A stretch of DNA of 64,000 nt from an uncultured Roseburia sp. GTDB taxonomy: Bacteria > Bacillota > Clostridia > Lachnospirales > Lachnospiraceae. Below, in pieces: positions 62,269-64,000 of the stretch (position 1 is the first letter of the stretch; each line of letters starts with the position of its first letter). Below the pieces are notes generated by a model, which had not been told where the DNA came from, made no database searches, and saw only the letters and a program-made list of their open reading frames with translations. A program made the translations under genes and the position numbers. The stretch spans positions 1 to 64,000 of the forward strand of contig CANOCV010000009.1 in NCBI GenBank assembly GCA_947564465.1, in the 5' to 3' direction.

Positions 62269-63996
62269 ATGGATTATAGACAGGAATATACGAAATGGTG
62301 CACGGATAGTTATTTTGATGCGGAGACGAGGGCGGAGTTAGTATCAATCCGGGAAAATGAAGCAGAGATTTTAGACCGTTTTTACCGGAGGCTCGAGTTT
62401 GGAACCGGAGGCTTAAGGGGGATTATCGGAGCGGGAACAAACCGAATGAACATTTACACGGTTCGTCAGGCAACGCAGGGGCTTTCAAATTATATTATTT
62501 CTCAGGGGGGACAAAAGAAAGGGGTTGCGATTGCATATGATTCTCGGATCATGTCACCGGAGTTTGGACAGGAGGCGGCACTGTGTTTGAATGCGAACGG
62601 AATAAAGACATATATATTTGAAAGTTTAAGGCCGACTCCGGAGTTATCTTTTGCGGTGAGGGAACTGGGATGTATTGCGGGAATTGTGATTACGGCGAGC
62701 CACAATCCAAGGGAGTATAACGGATATAAGGTATACTGGGAGGATGGCGCGCAGATTACGCCGCCACATGATAAAAATATTCTCATGGAGGTTTCTAAGG
62801 TACTGGAATTTTCAGAGGTGAAGACGATGGAAAAGGAGACAGCGAAAGAAGCCGGGTTATACCATGTGATTGGTCAGGAAATAGACGATAAGTATATGCT
62901 GGAGTTGAAACGGCAGTCGATTCACCCGGAAATTATCCAAAGAGTAGCCAAAGATATAAAGATTGTATATACGCCGCTTCACGGTACGGGGAATCTTCCT
63001 GTGAGGCGTGTGTTAAAGGAGCTTGGATTTGAAAATGTCTATGTAGTGCCCCAACAGGAGCAGCCCGACGGAAATTTTCCGACGGTTTCTTATCCGAATC
63101 CGGAGTCTCCGAAGGCGTTTGAGCTTGCGCTGCAGCTTGCAAAAGAAGTGAATGCAGACATTGTGCTTGCGACGGATCCGGATGCAGATCGTCTTGGCGT
63201 TTATGCGAAGGACAGCAGTACGGGAGAATATATGAGTTTTACCGGAAATATGTCGGGAATGTTGATTGCGGAATATATTCTTAGAGAAAGAAGGGCGATG
63301 GGGACGTTGCCGGAGAATGCGGCGCTTATTGAAACAATTGTGACAACCGATATGGCAAAGGCGATCGCAGAGGCGTATGATGTAAAGCTGATTGAAGTTT
63401 TGACAGGATTTAAATATATAGGAGAACAGATTAAGTTTTTCGAACAGCAGGGGACATATGAGTACATTTTCGGACTGGAAGAGAGTTACGGTTGCCTTGC
63501 AGGGACTTATGCAAGAGATAAGGATGCCTGCGTTGCGGTTATGATGCTCTGTGAAACTGCGGCATGGTGTATGGAGCGGGGAATCACGTTAGTTGATGCA
63601 ATGAAGAAGTTGTATGAAACGTATGGATATTATAAAGAAGGACTTGAAACGATAACGTTGAAGGGAAAAGATGGGGCGGCATGCATTCAGGACATGATGA
63701 GCGGGATGAGGAAAAATCCGCCAAAGTATTTTGGGGAATATGAGGTGCTTGCGGTCAGAGACTATATAGAAGATAAAAGAACAGATATGAGGAGCGGTAA
63801 AGTCACCAAAACGGGTCTGCCGACCAGTAATGTGCTTTATTATGAGCTTAGTAATCGCGCATGGTGCTGTGTTCGTCCGTCGGGAACAGAACCGAAAATT
63901 AAATTTTACTTTGGGGTTGTAGGAGAGACATTGGCGGATTCACAGGAGAGGCTTCAGACATTGAGTAAGACAATGTTAGAATATGCAGGGCAGTAG
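62269..63996 (+). CDS. Phosphoglucomutase/phosphomannomutase family enzyme
   Basis: About 575 residues of the alpha-D-phosphohexomutase superfamily, long (PgcA) type: GTGGLRGIIGAGTNRMN, active-site Ser in VITASHNPREYNGYKVYW, YTPLHGTGN, metal loop TDPDADRLGV, sugar loop GLEESYGCLAG, and phosphate loop RPSGTEPKIKFY near the end. Interconverts glucose- or mannose-6-phosphate and the 1-phosphate, so it may feed both rfbA and manC. The ATG at 62269 follows AAGGAGAG; the longer frame overlaps the terminator. It ends four bases before the window edge. Confidence 0.93.
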   Translation: MDYRQEYTKWCTDSYFDAETRAELVSIRENEAEILDRFYRRLEFGTGGLRGIIGAGTNRMNIYTVRQATQGLSNYIISQGGQKKGVAIAYDSRIMSPEFGQEAALCLNANGIKTYIFESLRPTPELSFAVRELGCIAGIVITASHNPREYNGYKVYWEDGAQITPPHDKNILMEVSKVLEFSEVKTMEKETAKEAGLYHVIGQEIDDKYMLELKRQSIHPEIIQRVAKDIKIVYTPLHGTGNLPVRRVLKELGFENVYVVPQQEQPDGNFPTVSYPNPESPKAFELALQLAKEVNADIVLATDPDADRLGVYAKDSSTGEYMSFTGNMSGMLIAEYILRERRAMGTLPENAALIETIVTTDMAKAIAEAYDVKLIEVLTGFKYIGEQIKFFEQQGTYEYIFGLEESYGCLAGTYARDKDACVAVMMLCETAAWCMERGITLVDAMKKLYETYGYYKEGLETITLKGKDGAACIQDMMSGMRKNPPKYFGEYEVLAVRDYIEDKRTDMRSGKVTKTGLPTSNVLYYELSNRAWCCVRPSGTEPKIKFYFGVVGETLADSQERLQTLSKTMLEYAGQ

Positions 63997-64000
63997 AGGC

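Overview
The window looks like a chromosome segment from a motile, low-to-mid GC Gram-positive anaerobe of the Lachnospiraceae type (Clostridia). The gene order mbl-flgF-flgG resembles Bacillus mbl-flhO-flhP, comFC-yvyF is a Firmicute pair, cdaA-cdaR-glmM is the Firmicute c-di-AMP operon, and the promoters are AT-rich with strong AGGAGG ribosome sites. The genus cannot be fixed from sequence alone. Every gene is on the + strand except one three-gene uptake operon at 11.2-14.0 kb. No rRNA, tRNA, CRISPR array, phage or intact insertion sequence is visible.

Housekeeping part (0-20.9 kb): uvrB and uvrA (excision repair). A 620-base gene-free stretch holding several hairpins follows. Next come mbl, flgF, flgG and a rod-binding flgJ-like gene (cell shape and flagellar rod), then recD2. 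An oppositely oriented ABC uptake operon (ATPase, permease, lipoprotein) has its own promoter and a shared bidirectional terminator. After it are comFC, yvyF, two unrecognised membrane proteins, cdaA-cdaR-glmM and an HPr-like phosphocarrier.

Surface-glycan part (20.9-62.2 kb): one of the larger cell-envelope polysaccharide loci, with about 30 co-directional genes. It encodes dTDP-L-rhamnose synthesis (rfbD, then rfbBAC 10 kb downstream) and GDP-D-rhamnose synthesis (manC, gmd, rmd). It also has a polyprenyl-phosphate phosphoglycosyltransferase, soluble GT2 enzymes, and two DPM1-like GT2 enzymes. There are many polytopic proteins that look like GT-C enzymes (DUF2142, two YfhO paralogues and others), a GtrA flippase and a MOP-family flippase. 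Two ABC-2 polysaccharide exporters, three TagF-like glycerophosphotransferases (one fused to a GT2 domain) and two acyltransferases complete it. A phosphohexomutase closes the window after a terminator.

Most interesting points: (1) a methyltransferase-kinase fusion with a short C-terminal coiled coil directly follows an ABC exporter whose ATPase carries a Wzt-type carbohydrate-binding domain. This is the arrangement of the WbdD chain-capping system of Gram-negative O-antigens, here in a Gram-positive. (2) A hairpin leader occurs upstream of both uvrA and the wzt-like gene, with compensatory base changes between the two copies and a conserved tail that ends in the ribosome-binding site. (3) Both rhamnose enantiomers appear to be made in one locus. 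(4) A 20-base perfect palindrome overlaps the -35 box of the rfbB promoter.
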